Assembly (NCBI GenBank): GCA_018650165.1
Contig: JABIGM010000038.1
Span: forward strand, 1-32,054
Reading direction: 5' to 3'
DNA: 32,054 nucleotides
Source of the DNA: Methanobacteriota archaeon
Lineage (GTDB): Archaea > Thermoplasmatota > Poseidoniia > Poseidoniales > Poseidoniaceae
Shown: one piece after another, positions 30,762 through 32,054 of the stretch
Layout: each line of letters begins with the position of its first letter
How positions within the stretch are numbered: the first letter of the stretch is position 1
The notes under the pieces: generated by a model
Seen by the model: the letters and a program-made list of their open reading frames with translations, nothing else
Databases searched by the model: none
What the model was told of the DNA's origin: nothing
Translations under genes and position numbers: made by a program

Positions 30762-31925
30762 GTGCGAAAGAAATCCACTGCAATATTCATTGGAATGATA
30801 TTACTGGTAAGTATTTTATATTATTCTCAATATAAGATCTCCAATAAAACTCCTAGTGATAACGTTGAAATTGATTCTGATGGCGATGGAATCGTTGATA
30901 CATTAGATTTATGCCCCAATACACTAAGTGGATCGATTGTAGATCTCAATGGCTGTAAGGAAACTCTCCGTTTTTCAAACTGGATGCATCCGAATCTAGA
31001 TAGCGGAAAAATAGATATGTTCAACGAGACTGAACAGTGGGATGAAACTTTGGCTAGTATAGATGGCTACGGTTTCTATATTGCTGAATTGAGTAATTCA
31101 CGAACAAATTACTCTCGAATAATCAATGCACTGGATAGTAATGACGTAGATGTTATTGTGGAGGGTGGGGGCACTCTCAATTTCGGAGGTTGTGATGAAC
31201 GAAATGGGGAAAATTCCGCAGAGATTGAAATTGAAAAAATGCGGCCATATTATGAAGCGGGAGGTCATGTAGACTACTTTACTATGGATGGCCCAATCTC
31301 GCGGGTAATTGATGGCGGCAGGTCAAATGATTGTGGTTTTACATTAAATCAGTCCGTTGATGAGTTGGTCGATTATATGCAAACTATGCACCTCGCCCAT
31401 CCTGAAATCGGCATAGGATTATTGGTCAATTTTCCAAATTGGGCTTATGCTGAAACAGAATCATATCAATGCAATAATTCTAATTGGGGTGGAGGAATTG
31501 ACTATTATGATGTATTGGAAGCTGCCCTTAACGCAATTGAACTAGCCGGCGAGGAATTGGCATATTTTATCGCCGATAATCCATGGGGTTATGCGTCAGG
31601 AACACATACATCAGTTTGTTCTTATGATGTCAGTCGAATTGATTGGATGGGTAGAATACTTAGTCTTGAGAATCAAGTGAAAAGTCATGGAATTCCATTC
31701 GGAATGACCTATAATTCAGAATTAGGTGGGAATTCTGATAATGAGACATATTATAATGATACGATTGAATTTATCAATACTTACCAGGACTACGGAGGGT
31801 CGCCAGACATTCGCAATATTGAATCATGGTACCCCTATCCTGCAGAAAACCGCCCTGAAGAAACACTATACACATTTACAAACTTGATGTTGGCTGCGAT
31901 AGATCTCCTTGAGAAGGATGATTAG
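30762..31925 (+). CDS. Membrane-anchored surface protein with one TSP3 motif and possible barrel-type enzyme domain
   Basis: This 387-residue protein has a signal anchor at about 6-22 (TAIFIGMILLVSILYYSQY), one TSP3 motif DSDGDGIVDTLDLCPNT (about 38-55) and a domain of about 300 residues with alternating strands and helices. In it, strands end in acidic or aromatic residues (DVDVIVEGGGTLNFGG, HVDYFTMDGP, IGIGLLVNFPNWAY, LAYFIADNPWGY, IPFGMTYNSEL, IRNIESWYPYP), which suggests a TIM-barrel, possibly a glycoside hydrolase or related enzyme. I cannot name a family. The start is GTG at 30762; the ATG at 30760 overlaps it out of frame. The gene is flanked by two copies of a bipartite direct repeat and followed by a hairpin at 31965-31988. 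Confidence 0.75.
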   Translation: MRKKSTAIFIGMILLVSILYYSQYKISNKTPSDNVEIDSDGDGIVDTLDLCPNTLSGSIVDLNGCKETLRFSNWMHPNLDSGKIDMFNETEQWDETLASIDGYGFYIAELSNSRTNYSRIINALDSNDVDVIVEGGGTLNFGGCDERNGENSAEIEIEKMRPYYEAGGHVDYFTMDGPISRVIDGGRSNDCGFTLNQSVDELVDYMQTMHLAHPEIGIGLLVNFPNWAYAETESYQCNNSNWGGGIDYYDVLEAALNAIELAGEELAYFIADNPWGYASGTHTSVCSYDVSRIDWMGRILSLENQVKSHGIPFGMTYNSELGGNSDNETYYNDTIEFINTYQDYGGSPDIRNIESWYPYPAENRPEETLYTFTNLMLAAIDLLEKDD

Positions 31926-31964
31926 AATCCCGTAAGTGCTGTGACTTGGATGAGTTTCATAATG

Positions 31965-31988
31965 ATAGATTCTCAACTTTGAATCTAT
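31965..31988 (+). terminator. Hairpin downstream of the gene at 30762
   Basis: ATAGATTC (31965-31972), loop TCAACTTT, GAATCTAT (31981-31988): a perfect 8-bp stem 39 bp after the stop codon. Its right arm overlaps the second direct-repeat copy, mirroring the palindrome at the first copy. Confidence 0.45.
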
Positions 31989-32054
31989 AGAATCTTAGTG
32001 GGTGCGAGCATAAGGACAACAATTAGCATCACTAATGCTCGTACCGGAAAACTC
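31982..32054 (+). repeat. Right copy of bipartite direct repeat, with insert, reaching the window end
   Basis: Block aatctatagaa is at 31982-31992 and the 21-bp block at 32034-32054, separated by 41 bp. The insert and block can fold: GGTGCGAGCAT (32001-32011) pairs with ATGCTCGTACC (32035-32045) with one G-U. TTAGTG (31995-32000) can pair with CACTAA (32030-32035) in a crossing way. The repeat may continue beyond the window. Confidence 0.75.

Overview
The window looks like a piece of a marine planktonic euryarchaeal genome, most likely Marine Group II (Candidatus Poseidoniales). This assignment is by inference from gene content: very large secreted proteins with kelch and thrombospondin-type-3 (TSP3) acidic calcium repeats, an archaeosortase together with a PGF-CTERM-like tail, lipobox lipoproteins, TATA-like boxes about 24-26 nt before several start codons (leaderless transcription), and many bacterial-type metabolic enzymes on compact, AT-rich DNA. 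No rRNA, tRNA, CRISPR array, integrase or transposase was seen.

Layout. (1) 1-4197, minus: a giant kelch/CARDB surface protein, cut at its C-terminus by the window edge. (2) 4295-7219, plus: a HEAT-repeat protein, a 71-residue protein and a DEAD-box RNA helicase. (3) 7220-8164, minus: an archaeosortase/exosortase-family membrane transpeptidase. (4) 8241-10072, plus: a tight cluster of TusA-like sulfur carrier, bacterial-type GTP cyclohydrolase II (RibA), OsmC-like protein and SAM methyltransferase. (5) 10145-11176, minus: a fatty acid hydroxylase/sterol desaturase with its own promoter. (6) 11285-18721, minus: a fatty-acid beta-oxidation operon of thiolase, a two-domain 3-hydroxyacyl-CoA dehydrogenase/enoyl-CoA hydratase in FadN order, an acyl-CoA dehydrogenase, a membrane-anchored alpha/beta hydrolase, and a fusion of an acyl-CoA-binding protein to an HSDL2-like short-chain dehydrogenase. 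(7) 18850-20685: an FMN reductase, an unknown acidic protein, a dolichol/phytol-kinase-like membrane protein and a small two-helix membrane protein. (8) 20920-31925: an envelope block with a sequon-repeat lipoprotein, an EF-hand protein divergent from a scramblase/LURP-one-like protein, a type I TSP3 protein, a lipoprotein with LDLa-like modules and a PGF-CTERM-like tail, a TSP3/transglutaminase-like protein, and an N-terminally anchored protein with a possible barrel-type enzyme domain.

How the parts fit together. The alpha/beta hydrolase could release fatty acids that the neighbouring operon oxidises; no acyl-CoA synthetase or electron-transfer flavoprotein is in view. The right third is cell-surface biology: calcium-binding modules, N-glycosylation sequons, lipid anchoring and sortase-type processing. 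The archaeosortase and the polyprenol-kinase-like gene may serve these surface proteins, though neither is linked to them in an operon.

The observations most worth a second look are the ACBP-SDR fusion, the 15-bp in-frame sequon array, the lipoprotein carrying both N- and C-terminal anchoring signals with reduced LDLa modules, the Trp-rich cytoplasmic segments of the TSP3 proteins, and a bipartite direct repeat with hairpins flanking the last gene and reaching the window end. No intergenic stretch exceeds 300 bases.
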